Below, piece after piece: positions 1 through 9,126 of a stretch of 64,000 nucleotides of DNA; the stretch's first letter is position 1, and every line of letters starts with the position of its first letter. The translations under genes were made by a program, and so were the position numbers. The stretch is from positions 124,001 through 188,000 of the forward strand of contig NZ_JAOEEA010000004.1 in assembly GCF_029837695.1 (NCBI RefSeq), read 5' to 3'. This DNA is from Pseudomonas sp. GD04019 (GTDB taxonomy: Bacteria > Pseudomonadota > Gammaproteobacteria > Pseudomonadales > Pseudomonadaceae). Below the pieces are notes generated by a model. The model did not search any database and had not been told where the DNA came from. It was given only the letters and a program-made list of their open reading frames with translations.

Positions 1-1
1 G

Positions 2-385
2 TGCTCCCTGGAGTTCGACCTGCGCCCCCTGCCGGGCATGGACCCGGAGCAGCTGCGCGCGGCCATTCGCGGCAAGCTGCGGCCGCTGGCCGAGCGGCAC
101 CAGGTGAAGATCGACTACGCGCCGCTGTTCGCCAATGTGCCGCCCTTCGAGCAGAGCGCCGACAGCGAGCTGGTGCGCCTGGCGGAAAAGCTCACCGGAC
201 ATGCGGCGCAGTCGGTGGCATTCGGTACCGAAGCCCCGTATCTTCAGCAGCTCGGCTGCGAGACCATCGTTCTCGGCCCCGGCGACATCGCCTGCGCCCA
301 CCAGCCGGGGGAATTCCTCGAACTGGCGCGCATCGAGCCGACGGTGAGCCTGCTGCGCCAGCTGATCCAGCACTACTGCCTATGA
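2..385 (+). CDS. argE: Acetylornithine deacetylase, C-terminal part (cut by window edge)
   Basis: Cytoplasmic M20-family metallopeptidase that removes the acetyl group from N-acetylornithine in arginine synthesis. Only the last 127 codons are present, with the reading frame open to the left edge. The part seen covers the end of the dimerisation domain and the return to the catalytic domain. It has the GTEAPYLQQLGC segment and the AHQPGEF motif, whose His is a zinc ligand in this family. It lies 111 bp upstream of argA on the same strand, the argE-argA order usual in Pseudomonas. The identification is secure; the N-terminal half cannot be assessed. Confidence 0.9.
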   Translation, partial: CSLEFDLRPLPGMDPEQLRAAIRGKLRPLAERHQVKIDYAPLFANVPPFEQSADSELVRLAEKLTGHAAQSVAFGTEAPYLQQLGCETIVLGPGDIACAHQPGEFLELARIEPTVSLLRQLIQHYCL

Positions 386-410
386 CCCGCCCAGCCTAAG
401 GGGAGCACCG

Positions 411-428
411 ATGTTGCGACGACGCTAG
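411..428 (+). CDS. Candidate five-codon leader ORF (Met-Leu-Arg-Arg-Arg) ahead of argA
   Basis: An ATG at 411 is preceded five bases upstream by the strong Shine-Dalgarno GGGAG (401-405). It opens ATG TTG CGA CGA CGC TAG, giving Met-Leu-Arg-Arg-Arg. An 8-bp hairpin follows at 439-457 (CTTCTCCG paired with CGGAGAGG, one G-T wobble), and argA starts 40 bp later. Three consecutive arginine codons directly before the first committed arginine gene resemble a leader peptide that reports charged tRNA-Arg. The hairpin has no T-run, so a classical terminator-attenuator is not shown. Chance is possible in an ORF this short. Confidence 0.35.
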   Translation: MLRRR

Positions 429-496
429 ACCGACCTTCCTTCTCCGCTTCGGAGAGGCAAACCATCGCTCGTCCGTCCCCGCTCACAGGCTCCTGC

Positions 497-1795
497 ATGC
501 ACGACTACGTCAACTGGCTCCGCCACGCTTCGCCCTATATCAACGCCCACCGTGACTGCACTTTCGTGGTCATGCTGCCCGGCGAAGGTGTGGAGCACCC
601 GAATTTCGGCAATATCGTCCACGACCTGGTGCTGTTGCACAGCCTCGGCGTGCGCCTGGTGCTGGTCCATGGCTCGCGCCCGCAGATCGAGGCGCGCCTG
701 GCCGAGCGTGGCCTGACCCCGCGCTACCACCGCGACCTGCGCATCACCGACGGCCCGACCCTGGACTGCGTGATCGACGCCGTCGGCCGCCTGCGCATCG
801 CCATCGAGGCGCGCCTGTCGATGGATATGGCCGCCTCGCCGATGCAGGGCTCGCGCCTGCGGGTTAGCGGCGGCAACTTCGTCACCGCGCGGCCGATCGG
901 CGTGGTCGATGGCATCGATTACCACCACACCGGCGAAGTGCGCCGGGTCGACCGCAAGGGCATCGGCCGCCTGCTCGACGAGCGCAGCATCGTGCTGCTG
1001 TCGTCGCTCGGCTACTCGCCCACCGGGGAGATCTTCAACCTGGCCTGCGAGGACGTCGCCACCCGCGCCGCCATCGACCTGCAGGCCGACAAGCTGCTGC
1101 TGTTCAGCGCCGAGCGCGGCCTGCTCGACGAGAGCGGCAAGCTGGTGCGCGAGCTGCGTCCGCAGCAGGTGCCGGCGCATCTGGCGCGGCTCGGCAGCTG
1201 CTACCAGGCCGAACTGCTGGATGCTGCCGCTCAGGCCTGTCGTGGCGGGGTTAAGCGCAGCCATATCGTCAGCTACATGGAAGATGGCTCGCTGCTCACC
1301 GAGCTGTTCACCCGCGATGGTGGCGGTACCCTGGTCGACCAGGAGCAGTTCGAGTCGCTGCGCGAGGCCACCATCGAGGACGTCGGCGGCCTGATCGACC
1401 TGATCACCCCGCTGGAAGACCAGGGCATTCTGGTGCGCCGCTCGCGCGAGGTGCTGGAGCGCGAGATCGAGCAGTTCAGCATCGTCGAACGCGACGGCCT
1501 GATCATCGCCTGTGCCGCGCTCTATCGCATCGCCGATTCGGACGCCGGCGAGCTGGCCTGCCTGGCGGTCAACCCCGAATACCGCCACGGTGGCCGTGGC
1601 GACGAGCTGCTGGAGCGCATCGAGGAGCGGGCCAAGGCGCTGGGCCTGAAGACCCTGTTCGTGCTCACCACGCGTACCGCCCACTGGTTCCAGGAGCGCG
1701 GCTTCGAGCCCAGCGGCGTCGAGCGGCTGCCGGCGGCACGGGCCTCGCTGTACAACTACCAGCGCAACTCGAAGATCTTCGAGAAGTTGTTGTGA
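497..1795 (+). CDS. argA: N-acetylglutamate synthase (amino-acid acetyltransferase)
   Basis: Transfers acetyl from acetyl-CoA to glutamate, the first step of arginine synthesis. The 432 residues match the classical bacterial ArgA length. Residues about 1-280 form the amino-acid-kinase-like domain that binds arginine for feedback control (VLVHGSRPQIEARL near 55). Residues about 290-432 form a GNAT acetyltransferase domain, with the acetyl-CoA loop in EYRHGGRGDELL. The ATG at 497 has only a weak Shine-Dalgarno, but the N-terminus MHDYVNWLRHASPYIN is typical of the family. It is followed by a strong terminator. The arginine-codon ORF and hairpin upstream suggest possible leader control. Confidence 0.96.
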   Translation: MHDYVNWLRHASPYINAHRDCTFVVMLPGEGVEHPNFGNIVHDLVLLHSLGVRLVLVHGSRPQIEARLAERGLTPRYHRDLRITDGPTLDCVIDAVGRLRIAIEARLSMDMAASPMQGSRLRVSGGNFVTARPIGVVDGIDYHHTGEVRRVDRKGIGRLLDERSIVLLSSLGYSPTGEIFNLACEDVATRAAIDLQADKLLLFSAERGLLDESGKLVRELRPQQVPAHLARLGSCYQAELLDAAAQACRGGVKRSHIVSYMEDGSLLTELFTRDGGGTLVDQEQFESLREATIEDVGGLIDLITPLEDQGILVRRSREVLEREIEQFSIVERDGLIIACAALYRIADSDAGELACLAVNPEYRHGGRGDELLERIEERAKALGLKTLFVLTTRTAHWFQERGFEPSGVERLPAARASLYNYQRNSKIFEKLL

Positions 1796-1815
1796 GCGCT
1801 CTGGCGCTGCAATGA

Positions 1816-1841
1816 AAAAGGGCCGCGCTTGCGGCCCTTTT
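1816..1841. terminator. Bidirectional rho-independent terminator after argA
   Basis: AAAGGGCCGC pairs with GCGGCCCTTT around a GCTT loop. A-runs and T-runs flank both sides, so it can end argA on the plus strand and the small gene ending at 1857 on the minus strand. Confidence 0.85.
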
Positions 1842-1856
1842 CTTTGGCGGGATGGA

Positions 1857-2081
1857 TCAGGCGCTGCGCCTCTGGTGCAGCTTGAACTGCTCGTTGCCGT
1901 CGTCCCAGCCGGCCTCCCAGGCGGCGGCCAGCACTTCCACGGGGTAGGGTTGCGCGTGCTGCGGCTGGCCGGTGAGTCCAGCCATGTAGCCTTGCTGGTA
2001 GGCCTTGTTCAGGCTTTCCAGGCTCCAGTCGTGGTTGTCTGCGTCGGGCGTCATGGCTGTTCGCCAATGCGGTTTTCCCAC
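1857..2081 (-). CDS. Small Rmf/CrpP-like protein
   Basis: A protein of 74 residues if it starts at the GTG at 2081, or 65 if at the ATG at 2054. The GTG has an AGGGG sequence about eight bases upstream and the ATG has no good Shine-Dalgarno, so GTG is preferred; the start remains uncertain. The pattern A-x3-GY-x-AG-x2-G, then PYP, then W-x2-GW-DDG matches ribosome modulation factor and the related CrpP fold. Rmf converts 70S ribosomes to hibernating 100S dimers. Whether this protein binds ribosomes is not known from sequence. It lies between argA and gshA with its own terminator. Confidence 0.6.
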   Translation of the reverse strand: MGKPHWRTAMTPDADNHDWSLESLNKAYQQGYMAGLTGQPQHAQPYPVEVLAAAWEAGWDDGNEQFKLHQRRSA

Positions 2082-2203
2082 AGGCTAGCCCCTGCCGGCG
2101 CGAACGGCGTGCCGTCGGTCAGGGGCGAACGGTCGAAGTGGCGGAATTGTGACGAATTGCCGCTAAAGCGACGGTTCGTTGACCGACTCGTCTGCCGAAA
2201 CCT

Positions 2204-2222
2204 GTGCGCCGCGTCGGCGCAC
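2204..2222 (-). terminator. Hairpin just after gshA
   Basis: A perfect 7-bp stem, GTGCGCC with GGCGCAC around GCGTC, starts four bases past the gshA stop on the minus strand. It has no clear T-run, so termination is plausible but weakly supported. Confidence 0.4.
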
Positions 2223-2225
2223 GTC

Positions 2226-3812
2226 TCACACGCTGATGCCGAGAATGCTCGCCTGGTAGGCCGCGACGAAGGTATCGAAGTCACCGGCCGGCGCACGCTC
2301 CAGCTCGGCCTGTTCGGCCAGGGACTGGCGCGCGGCAGCCTCGAACTGCGCCTGCTCCGTCGCGCTCAGCGGCTGGGCGCGGAAGGTGGCGGCGTGGGCC
2401 TTGCTCTGGCGCAGGGCGAACTCGCGGAAGCTCTCGCCGGTGTCCTTCAACTCGGCCAGCACGCGGGCCGACGGGGTCAGCGCCGGGTCTTCGACCTTGC
2501 GCCGCTGCAGGTGCAGGGAGGTCTGGTAGGCATCGCCGCCGTAGGCGCGGTCGAGCAGTGCGGCGATCGGGGCGAAGGCGTCGAGCAGTTCGCCGGCCCA
2601 GGTGCGCAGTTCGATCTGTTCGCCGTCGCGCTGCAGGTGCAGGCCGGGGCGGCGGCCTTCCTTGACCGTCTTGAGGAAGTTCTCGGTGCTGGCACGGCAT
2701 ACGCCGCTGGCCAGCAGCGGGCTGTCCTGCAGGGCGCAGAACAGGATGAAGGTGTCGAGGAAGCGCGCCTGGTCCAGGTCGATGCCCATGGGCAGGTAGG
2801 GGTCGATGTCCAGGCAGCGCACTTCCACGTACTGCACGCCTCGGCTCATCAGGGCCTGGATCGGGCGCTCGCCGGAATAGGTGACGCGCTTGGGGCGGAT
2901 GCTCGAGTAGTACTCGTTTTCGATCTGGATGATGTTGGTGTTGAGCTGCAGCCACTCGCCATTGGCGTCCTTGGTGCCGATCTCGGCATAGGCCGGATAG
3001 GGCGTGGCCACGGCCGCGCGCAGGCTCTCGGTGTAGCTGGCCAGGTCGTTGTAGCAGGGCGTCAGACCGGACTGGGCACTGCTCTGGTAACCCAGGTCAC
3101 TCATGCGCAGGCTGGTGGCGTAGGGCAGGTGCAGGGTGTCGTCGTCGAGTGGTTGAAGCTGATGTGGGCGGCCGCGCAGGAAGCTGGCGTCCAGCGCTGG
3201 CGAGGCGCCGAGCAGGTACATCAGCAGCCAGCTGTAGCGGCGGAAGTTGCGGATCAGCGCGATGTAGCTGGCAGACTGGTAGTCGCGCGGGCTCTGGCTG
3301 TCGCCATCCAGCTGCTGCAGCAGCGGCCACAGGCCCTCGGCCAGGCTGAAGTTGTAGTGAATGCCGGCGATGCACTGCATGGTCTTGCCGTAGCGCAGGG
3401 CCAGGCCCTGGCGATACACGTACTTCAGGCGACCGATATTGGAGCTGCCGTAGCGGGCGATCGGAATGTCCGCCTCGTCCGGCAGCAGGCCGGGCATGGA
3501 CGGGCTCCACAGGTATTCGCCGTCCAGCTGGCTGGCGGCGAAGCGATGGATGCGCTCGAGCTCGGCCAGGGTATCGGCCGGGTTCGGCTCGGCTGGGGTG
3601 ATGAACTCCAGTAGGGCCTCGGAATAGTCGGTGGTGATCTGTGCGTGGGTCAGCGCCGAGCCGAGGGCGGTCGGGTGTCCGGTCTGCGCCAGTTCGCCCT
3701 GTTCGGTCACGCGCAGGGTCTCGCGCTCGATGCCGTGCAGGCATTGGGTGAGCAGGGACAGGTGGGCGGCATCGCCGAGCAGAGCCAGGCGGCGGGAGAG
3801 GAGATCGCTCAA
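2226..3812 (-). CDS. gshA: Glutamate-cysteine ligase
   Basis: Joins glutamate and cysteine using ATP, the rate-limiting step of glutathione synthesis in the cytoplasm. The 528 residues match the gammaproteobacterial type I (E. coli-like) enzyme. The N-terminal [18 protein letters not shown] is the family signature. Further conserved blocks are [28 protein letters not shown] and the GIHYNFS segment that lines the active site. The second enzyme, gshB, is also in this window at 38067-39026. The gene is followed at its 3' end by a hairpin. Confidence 0.96.
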   Translation of the reverse strand: MSDLLSRRLALLGDAAHLSLLTQCLHGIERETLRVTEQGELAQTGHPTALGSALTHAQITTDYSEALLEFITPAEPNPADTLAELERIHRFAASQLDGEYLWSPSMPGLLPDEADIPIARYGSSNIGRLKYVYRQGLALRYGKTMQCIAGIHYNFSLAEGLWPLLQQLDGDSQSPRDYQSASYIALIRNFRRYSWLLMYLLGASPALDASFLRGRPHQLQPLDDDTLHLPYATSLRMSDLGYQSSAQSGLTPCYNDLASYTESLRAAVATPYPAYAEIGTKDANGEWLQLNTNIIQIENEYYSSIRPKRVTYSGERPIQALMSRGVQYVEVRCLDIDPYLPMGIDLDQARFLDTFILFCALQDSPLLASGVCRASTENFLKTVKEGRRPGLHLQRDGEQIELRTWAGELLDAFAPIAALLDRAYGGDAYQTSLHLQRRKVEDPALTPSARVLAELKDTGESFREFALRQSKAHAATFRAQPLSATEQAQFEAAARQSLAEQAELERAPAGDFDTFVAAYQASILGISV

Positions 3813-3948
3813 GATTCTTGTTCCTTCACTCGACGGTCGCCCCTATATGGGGGTGGAGCCGCCTCACTGCAAGTCGGGTACGCGGACGGACGCTGTCGCC
3901 TGACCGGAAGGGGAGGATGCGCCGACAGCCCGGCTCTGCGCAATGGGG

Positions 3949-4053
3949 CTCCCCTCTCCCCCTGGGAGAGGGGCCGGGGGTGAGGGGCTTCCAGGCAACT
4001 CCGCGTTGTCTATGGCCCCCTCACCCCAACCCTCTCCCGGAGGGAGAGGGGGA
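3949..4053. repeat. Pair of inverted CCCCTCTCCC-type palindromic repeats
   Basis: Two short palindromes lie head to head between gshA and the thioesterase gene. Left: CCCCTCTCCC-CCT-GGGAGAGGGG followed by CCGGGGGTGAGGGG (3950-3988). Right: the inverted form CCCCTCACCCCAACCCTCTCCC followed by GGAGGGAGAGGG (about 4017-4051). The two arms differ in a conserved block (CCGGGGG versus TTGGGG). The same two variants recur, in swapped order, at 20098-20200. This is a non-coding REP-like element common in proteobacteria; the rest of the 266-bp gap shows no gene. Confidence 0.8.
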
Positions 4054-4078
4054 ATGCCGGCCGGCACTCCGTATCGGG

Positions 4079-4462
4079 TTACTTACAGATAAACGTGGCC
4101 TGGGCCGTGGCGATCAGCTTGTCGCCCTGTTCCACCTTGGCCTCCAGCACATGCACCTTGCGCCCGCCGTTGAGCACGCGGGCGTGGCAGACCACCTCGC
4201 CGGACTCGACGCCGCGGATGTAGTTGACCTTGCACTCCAGGGTCATGCTGCCGGCCTCGCCGCCGAACAGGCTGTGGCTGGCCTGGCCGAGGGCGGTGTC
4301 GATCAGCGAGTAGAGCGCGCCGCCGTGCATGCGCCCGTGCAGGTTGAGCATCTGCTCCTGCATGTCCATGCGCAGCTCGGACTCGCCGTTCTCGGCACGC
4401 AGGATGCGGATACCGAGCAGGCGGCTGAAGTTGCTGTCCTTGCCGACGGGCGCGTCACTCAT
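4079..4462 (-). CDS. PaaI-type hotdog thioesterase
   Basis: A 127-residue single hotdog-fold protein. The motif GRMHGGALYSLIDTALGQASH near residues 44-64 contains the HGG and D residues used by PaaI-type acyl-CoA thioesterases. It is followed by LECKVNYIRGVESGEVVCHARVL. The substrate cannot be deduced from sequence. Its ATG is three bases downstream of the tex stop codon, so it is probably co-transcribed with and translationally coupled to tex, the arrangement found in other Pseudomonas. Confidence 0.85.
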   Translation of the reverse strand: MSDAPVGKDSNFSRLLGIRILRAENGESELRMDMQEQMLNLHGRMHGGALYSLIDTALGQASHSLFGGEAGSMTLECKVNYIRGVESGEVVCHARVLNGGRKVHVLEAKVEQGDKLIATAQATFICK

Positions 4463-4465
4463 GGC

Positions 4466-6799
4466 TCACTTCCTCAGCTGCTTGGCGTTGGCGAACAGCG
4501 AGGCCATGGCCGCGTTGGCCGCGGCCGGCTTGTCCTGGCTGGAATGGCGCTCGCTGCGCGGCTGGTTGCCGCCGCGGTTCTGCCCGCCGTTGCCACGGCT
4601 ACCGCCACGCGGACCGTCGACCTTCTCGCCGGGGGTGTCGCTCATGCGCATGGTCAGGCCGACGCGGTTGCGCGGGATGTCCACTTCCATGACCTTGACC
4701 TTGACGATGTCGCCAGCCTTGACCACTTCATAGGGGTCTTTGACGAATTTCTCCGATAGCGCCGAGATGTGTACCAGACCGTCCTGGTGCACGCCGATGT
4801 CGACGAAGGCGCCGAAGTTGGTGACGTTGGTCACCACGCCTTCCAGGATCATGCCCGGCTGCAGGTCCTTGAGGCTCTCGACGCCTTCCTGGAACTCGGC
4901 GGTCTTGAACTCCGGGCGTGGGTCGCGGCCGGGCTTGTCCAGTTCCTTGAGGATGTCGGTGACGGTCGGCAGGCCAAAGGTCTCGTCGGTGAAGCGCTTG
5001 GGATCCAGGCTGCGCAGGAAGCTGGAGTCGCCCAGCAGCGAGCGCACGTCGCGGCCGGTGTCGGCGGCGATGCGCTGCACCAGCGGGTAGGTTTCCGGGT
5101 GCACGGCGGAGGCGTCCAGCGGGTTGTCGCCGTTCATCACGCGGAGGAAGCCGGCGGCCTGCTCGAAGGTCTTGTCGCCCAGGCGCGGCACCTTCTTCAG
5201 TTCGGCGCGTGTCTTGAACGCGCCGTTCTGGTCGCGGTGGGCGACGATGTTCTGCGCCAGGGTGCTGTTGAGGCCGGAGATACGCGCCAGCAGGGCGGCG
5301 GAGGCGGTGTTCACATCCACGCCGACGGCGTTCACGCAGTCCTCGACTACCGCGTCCAGCGAGCGCGCCAGCTTGAGCTGCGACACGTCGTGCTGGTACT
5401 GACCGACGCCGATGGATTTCGGGTCGATCTTCACCAGCTCGGCCAGCGGGTCCTGCAGGCGGCGGGCGATGGAGACGGCGCCGCGCAGCGACACGTCCAT
5501 GTCCGGGAATTCGCGGGCGGCCATCTCGGAGGCGGAGTACACCGAGGCGCCGGCCTCGGAGACCATCACCTTGGTCAGCTTGAGTGCCGGCAGCTTCTTG
5601 ATCAGGTCGATGGCCAGCTTGTCGGTCTCGCGGCTGGCGGTGCCGTTGCCGATGGAGATCAGGTCCACCGCGTGCTTGGCGCACAGCTTGGCGAGGATGG
5701 CCAGGGTGCCGTCCCAGTCATTGCGCGGGGCGTGCGGGTAGACGGTGGCGGTTTCCAGCACCTTGCCGGTGGCGTCGACCACGGCCACCTTGCAGCCGGT
5801 GCGCAGGCCCGGGTCCAGCGCCAGAGTGGCGCGCGGGCCGGCCGGGGCGGCCAGCAGCAGGTCGTGCAGGTTGCGCGCGAACACGGTGATCGCCTCGTCC
5901 TCGGCCTTCTCGCGCAGCTCGCCGAGCAGGTCGGTTTCCAGGTGGGTGTAGAGCTTGACCTTCCAGGTCCAGCGCACCACTTCGCCCAGCCACTTGTCGG
6001 CGGCGCGGCCGCGCTGCTCGATACCGAAGCGCTCGGCGATCATCAGCTCGCACGGGTGCAGGGTGCCCGGCGCCTCGTCGCCGACCTTGAGGCTGGCGCC
6101 GAGGATGCCCTCGTTGCGACCGCGGAAGATCGCCAGCGCACGGTGCGACGGCACGCCCTTGAGGGGTTCGTCGTGTTCGAAGTAGTCGCTGAACTTGGCC
6201 CCTTCGGCCTCCTTGCCAGCGACCACGCGGGAGCTGAGGGTGGCCTCGCTCTTCAGGAAGGAGCGCAGCTTGTCGAGCAGGCTGGCATCTTCTGCAAAAC
6301 GCTCCATCAGGATGTACTTGGCGCCTTCCAGCACGGCCTTCACATCGGCGAAGCCCTTCTCGGCATCGACGAAGCGCGCGGCCTCGGTTTCCGGGTTCAG
6401 GCTCGGGTCGTTGAACAGGCCGTCGGCCAGCTCGCCGAGGCCGGCTTCCAGGGCGATCTGGCCCTTGGTGCGGCGCTTCTGCTTGTACGGCAGGTAGAGG
6501 TCTTCGAGACGGGTCTTGGTATCGGCTTCGTTGATCTCGCGCTTGAGTTCGGGGGTCAGCTTGCCCTGTTCCTCGATGCTGGCGAGGATCGCCGCGCGGC
6601 GCTCGTCCATCTCGCGCAAATAGCGCAGGCGCTCTTCCAGGTGGCGCAGCTGGGTGTCGTCCAGGCTGCCGGTCACTTCCTTGCGGTAGCGGGCGATGAA
6701 GGGCACGGTGGAGCCTTCGTCGAGCAGGGCCACGGCGGCGGCGACCTGTTGCGGGAGGACGCCGAGCTCGGCGGCGATACGCTTGTTGATGCTATCCAT
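4466..6799 (-). CDS. tex: Tex-family RNA-binding transcription accessory protein
   Basis: A 777-residue cytoplasmic nucleic-acid-binding protein of the Tex/Spt6 family. Order of domains: N-terminal helical Tex region (1-200), YqgF-like RNase H fold (about 320-450, [17 protein letters not shown]), a helix-hairpin-helix region (about 490-560, [23 protein letters not shown]), and an S1 RNA-binding domain (about 650-720, [31 protein letters not shown]). The last 55 residues are a Gly/Arg/Asn-rich tail ending in a short helix. It is divergent from amgR; a perfect TATAAT lies 51 bp upstream of its ATG. Confidence 0.95.
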   Translation of the reverse strand: MDSINKRIAAELGVLPQQVAAAVALLDEGSTVPFIARYRKEVTGSLDDTQLRHLEERLRYLREMDERRAAILASIEEQGKLTPELKREINEADTKTRLEDLYLPYKQKRRTKGQIALEAGLGELADGLFNDPSLNPETEAARFVDAEKGFADVKAVLEGAKYILMERFAEDASLLDKLRSFLKSEATLSSRVVAGKEAEGAKFSDYFEHDEPLKGVPSHRALAIFRGRNEGILGASLKVGDEAPGTLHPCELMIAERFGIEQRGRAADKWLGEVVRWTWKVKLYTHLETDLLGELREKAEDEAITVFARNLHDLLLAAPAGPRATLALDPGLRTGCKVAVVDATGKVLETATVYPHAPRNDWDGTLAILAKLCAKHAVDLISIGNGTASRETDKLAIDLIKKLPALKLTKVMVSEAGASVYSASEMAAREFPDMDVSLRGAVSIARRLQDPLAELVKIDPKSIGVGQYQHDVSQLKLARSLDAVVEDCVNAVGVDVNTASAALLARISGLNSTLAQNIVAHRDQNGAFKTRAELKKVPRLGDKTFEQAAGFLRVMNGDNPLDASAVHPETYPLVQRIAADTGRDVRSLLGDSSFLRSLDPKRFTDETFGLPTVTDILKELDKPGRDPRPEFKTAEFQEGVESLKDLQPGMILEGVVTNVTNFGAFVDIGVHQDGLVHISALSEKFVKDPYEVVKAGDIVKVKVMEVDIPRNRVGLTMRMSDTPGEKVDGPRGGSRGNGGQNRGGNQPRSERHSSQDKPAAANAAMASLFANAKQLRK

Positions 6800-6849
6800 G
6801 AACCTACCTGACAGAAAAAACCACGCCGGTGCCGACGCGAAAGCGCCGC

Positions 6850-6855
6850 ATTATA
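6850..6855 (-). promoter_or_regulatory. Probable tex -10 element
   Basis: A perfect TATAAT on the minus strand 51 bp upstream of the tex ATG. No good -35 box is seen at the expected spacing, so this is a candidate only. Confidence 0.45.
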
Positions 6856-6937
6856 AACACCGGGTCGGAAAGCATTGGGAACCGTTCGGGGAAAAATCTG
6901 CTAACAATGGACGGGCCGCCACGCCGCGGCGCTGGGC

Positions 6938-6943
6938 GATAAT
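6938..6943 (+). promoter_or_regulatory. Possible amgR -10 element
   Basis: GATAAT (five of six consensus bases), 27 bp before the amgR ATG. A convincing -35 box is lacking. A good Shine-Dalgarno (GGAGAG at 6961-6966) decides the gene start. Confidence 0.35.
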
Positions 6944-6969
6944 GCCGCGCCACCCGGACAGGAGAGAAC

Positions 6970-7701
6970 ATGAGCAGCACACCCGCAGTCGAAGGCGAAA
7001 AGATCCTCATCGTCGATGACGACCCCGGCCTGCGCCGCCTGCTGGAGCGCTTCCTCAGCGAGCAGGGCTACCGCGTGCGCGCCGTGGAGAACGTCGAGCA
7101 GATGGACCGCCTGCTGGCCCGCGAGCTGTTCCAGCTGCTGGTGCTCGACCTCATGCTGCCGGGCGAGGACGGCCTGTCCGCCTGCCGCCGCCTGCGCGAG
7201 GCGAACAACCAGATGCCGATCATCATGCTCACCGCCAAGGGCGACGAGGCCAGCCGCATCCAGGGCCTGGAAGGCGGCGCCGACGATTACCTGGCCAAGC
7301 CGTTCAACCCGCGCGAACTGCTGGCGCGGATCAAGGCCGTGCTGCGCCGCCAGGCGCCGGTAGTGCCTGGTGCGCCGGCTAGCGAGGACGAGACCGTCAC
7401 CTTCGGCGACTACGAGCTGTCGCTGGCCACCCGTGAGCTGCGCAAGGGCGAGGAGCTGCACATGCTCACCACCGGCGAGTTCGCCGTGCTCAAGGCCCTG
7501 GTCCAGCACGCCCGCGAGCCGCTGACCCGGGACAAGCTGATGAACCTGGCCCGTGGCCGCGAGTGGGACGCCCTGGAGCGCTCCATCGACGTGCAGATTT
7601 CCCGTCTGCGCCGGCTGATCGAGCCGGATCCGTCCAAGCCGCGCTATATCCAGACCGTCTGGGGCGTGGGTTATGTCTTCGTGCCGGACGGTAACAAGTA
7701 A
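6970..7701 (+). CDS. amgR: OmpR/AmgR response regulator
   Basis: A 243-residue OmpR/PhoB-type regulator. Residues 12-130 form a receiver domain: acidic pocket in ILIVDDDPGLRR, phosphoacceptor Asp in LLVLDLMLPGEDG, conserved Lys in DDYLAKPFNPREL. Residues about 145-240 are a winged-helix DNA-binding domain ending in RYIQTVWGVGYVFVPDG. It pairs with the kinase gene nine bases downstream. In P. aeruginosa the orthologous AmgRS system answers membrane stress and aminoglycoside-induced protein misfolding; equivalence is inferred from the tex-amgR-amgS context. Confidence 0.93.
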   Translation: MSSTPAVEGEKILIVDDDPGLRRLLERFLSEQGYRVRAVENVEQMDRLLARELFQLLVLDLMLPGEDGLSACRRLREANNQMPIIMLTAKGDEASRIQGLEGGADDYLAKPFNPRELLARIKAVLRRQAPVVPGAPASEDETVTFGDYELSLATRELRKGEELHMLTTGEFAVLKALVQHAREPLTRDKLMNLARGREWDALERSIDVQISRLRRLIEPDPSKPRYIQTVWGVGYVFVPDGNK

Positions 7702-7713
7702 GCCCCTTCATTG

Positions 7714-9027
7714 ATGAAAACCCCCGTCTGGTTCCCGCAGAGCTTCTTCGCCCGCACCTTGTGGCTGGTGCTCATCGTCGTGCTGTTTTCCAAGGCCCTG
7801 ACCCTGGTCTACCTGATGATGAACGAGGACATGCTGGTCGACCGCCAGTACAGCCACGGCGCGGCGCTAACCCTGCGCGCCTACTGGGCGGCGGAACCGG
7901 AAGATCGCGCGCATATCGCCGAGGCGGCGACCCTGAGCCGCGTGGCGCAGGACAAGGTGCCGGCCACCGAGCAGCACTGGCCCTACTCGGAAATCTTCCT
8001 GCGCCAGATGCAGGCCGAACTGGGTCCGGACACCGAGGTGCGGGTACGGGTGCAGAGCCCGCCGGCGCTGTGGGTGCGGGCGCCGAGCCTGGGGCCGGAC
8101 TGGCTCAAGGTGCCGCTCTATCCGCATCCGTTGCGTGGGCAGAAGATCTGGAGCGTGCTCGGCTGGTTCCTCGGTATCGGCCTGCTGTCCACCGCCGCCG
8201 CCTGGATCTTCGTGCGCCAGCTCAATGCGCCGCTCAAGCGCCTGGTATTCGCCGCCCGCCAGTTCGGCCAGGGCCGCAGCGTGCGCCTGCCGGTGAGCGA
8301 TACGCCGAGCGAGATGACCGAGGTGTACCGCGCCTTCAACCAGATGGCCGAGAACATCGAGCAGGGCGCCCGCGAGCGCGAGCTGATGCTGGCCGGCGTG
8401 TCGCACGACCTGCGCACGCCGCTGACGCGCCTGCGCCTGTCGCTGGAGATGCTCGGCGGCGATGCCGAGATGACCGAGGACATGGTTCGCGACATCGAGC
8501 ACATGGACACCATCCTCGACCAGTTCCTCGCCTTCATCCGCGACGGCCGTGACGAAAAGCCCGAGCCGGTGCTGCTCGACGAACTGGTGCGCGAGACGGT
8601 GGCGCCCTACAACCAGCACGGGCCGCAGGTGAGGCTGTGCGTGGAGCAGGTGCCGGCCTTCCCGCTGCGCCGGGTGTCGATCAAGCGCCTGCTGGTCAAC
8701 CTGCTGGACAACGCCCTGCGCTACGGCGGCCAGGGTGTGGAAGTGGTGGCCAACGTGGCCGGCGACGAGAGCGCGCCCTACGTGGTGCTCAGCGTGCTGG
8801 ACCGCGGGCCGGGCATCGCCCCGACGGAGATGGGCGAGATCTTCAACCCCTTCATTCGCGGTGACCGCGCCCGTGGCGGCAAGGGCACCGGCCTGGGCCT
8901 GGCCATCGTCAAGCGCATCGCCGCCCTGCACGGCGGCAGCGTGGAGCTGCGCAACCGCTCCGGCGGTGGCCTGGAGGCGCGCATCTGCCTGCCACTCGGG
9001 CTGCTGTTACCGCGCGACGCCAACTGA
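7714..9027 (+). CDS. amgS: EnvZ/AmgS sensor histidine kinase
   Basis: A 437-residue inner-membrane kinase. A first transmembrane helix spans about residues 13-36, a periplasmic loop runs to about 145, and a second helix spans about 150-172. A HAMP linker follows, then the phosphoacceptor in VSHDLRTPLTRLRLSLEM (near 230), the N box LVNLLDNALRYGG and the G boxes DRGPGIAP and GKGTGLGLAIVKRI. An in-frame TTG lies at 7711 immediately before this ATG; the ATG at 7714 is preferred. It forms an operon with amgR. Confidence 0.92.
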   Translation: MKTPVWFPQSFFARTLWLVLIVVLFSKALTLVYLMMNEDMLVDRQYSHGAALTLRAYWAAEPEDRAHIAEAATLSRVAQDKVPATEQHWPYSEIFLRQMQAELGPDTEVRVRVQSPPALWVRAPSLGPDWLKVPLYPHPLRGQKIWSVLGWFLGIGLLSTAAAWIFVRQLNAPLKRLVFAARQFGQGRSVRLPVSDTPSEMTEVYRAFNQMAENIEQGARERELMLAGVSHDLRTPLTRLRLSLEMLGGDAEMTEDMVRDIEHMDTILDQFLAFIRDGRDEKPEPVLLDELVRETVAPYNQHGPQVRLCVEQVPAFPLRRVSIKRLLVNLLDNALRYGGQGVEVVANVAGDESAPYVVLSVLDRGPGIAPTEMGEIFNPFIRGDRARGGKGTGLGLAIVKRIAALHGGSVELRNRSGGGLEARICLPLGLLLPRDAN

Positions 9028-9126
9028 CGGCGCGCGGCGCCGCTCGGCAAAGCCCCGTCACAGGCCTCGGCCGACTGCTCTAGCAGGCCTGATCTATGCT
9101 GCTCTGGTGATCCGCATGAGGTCAGC

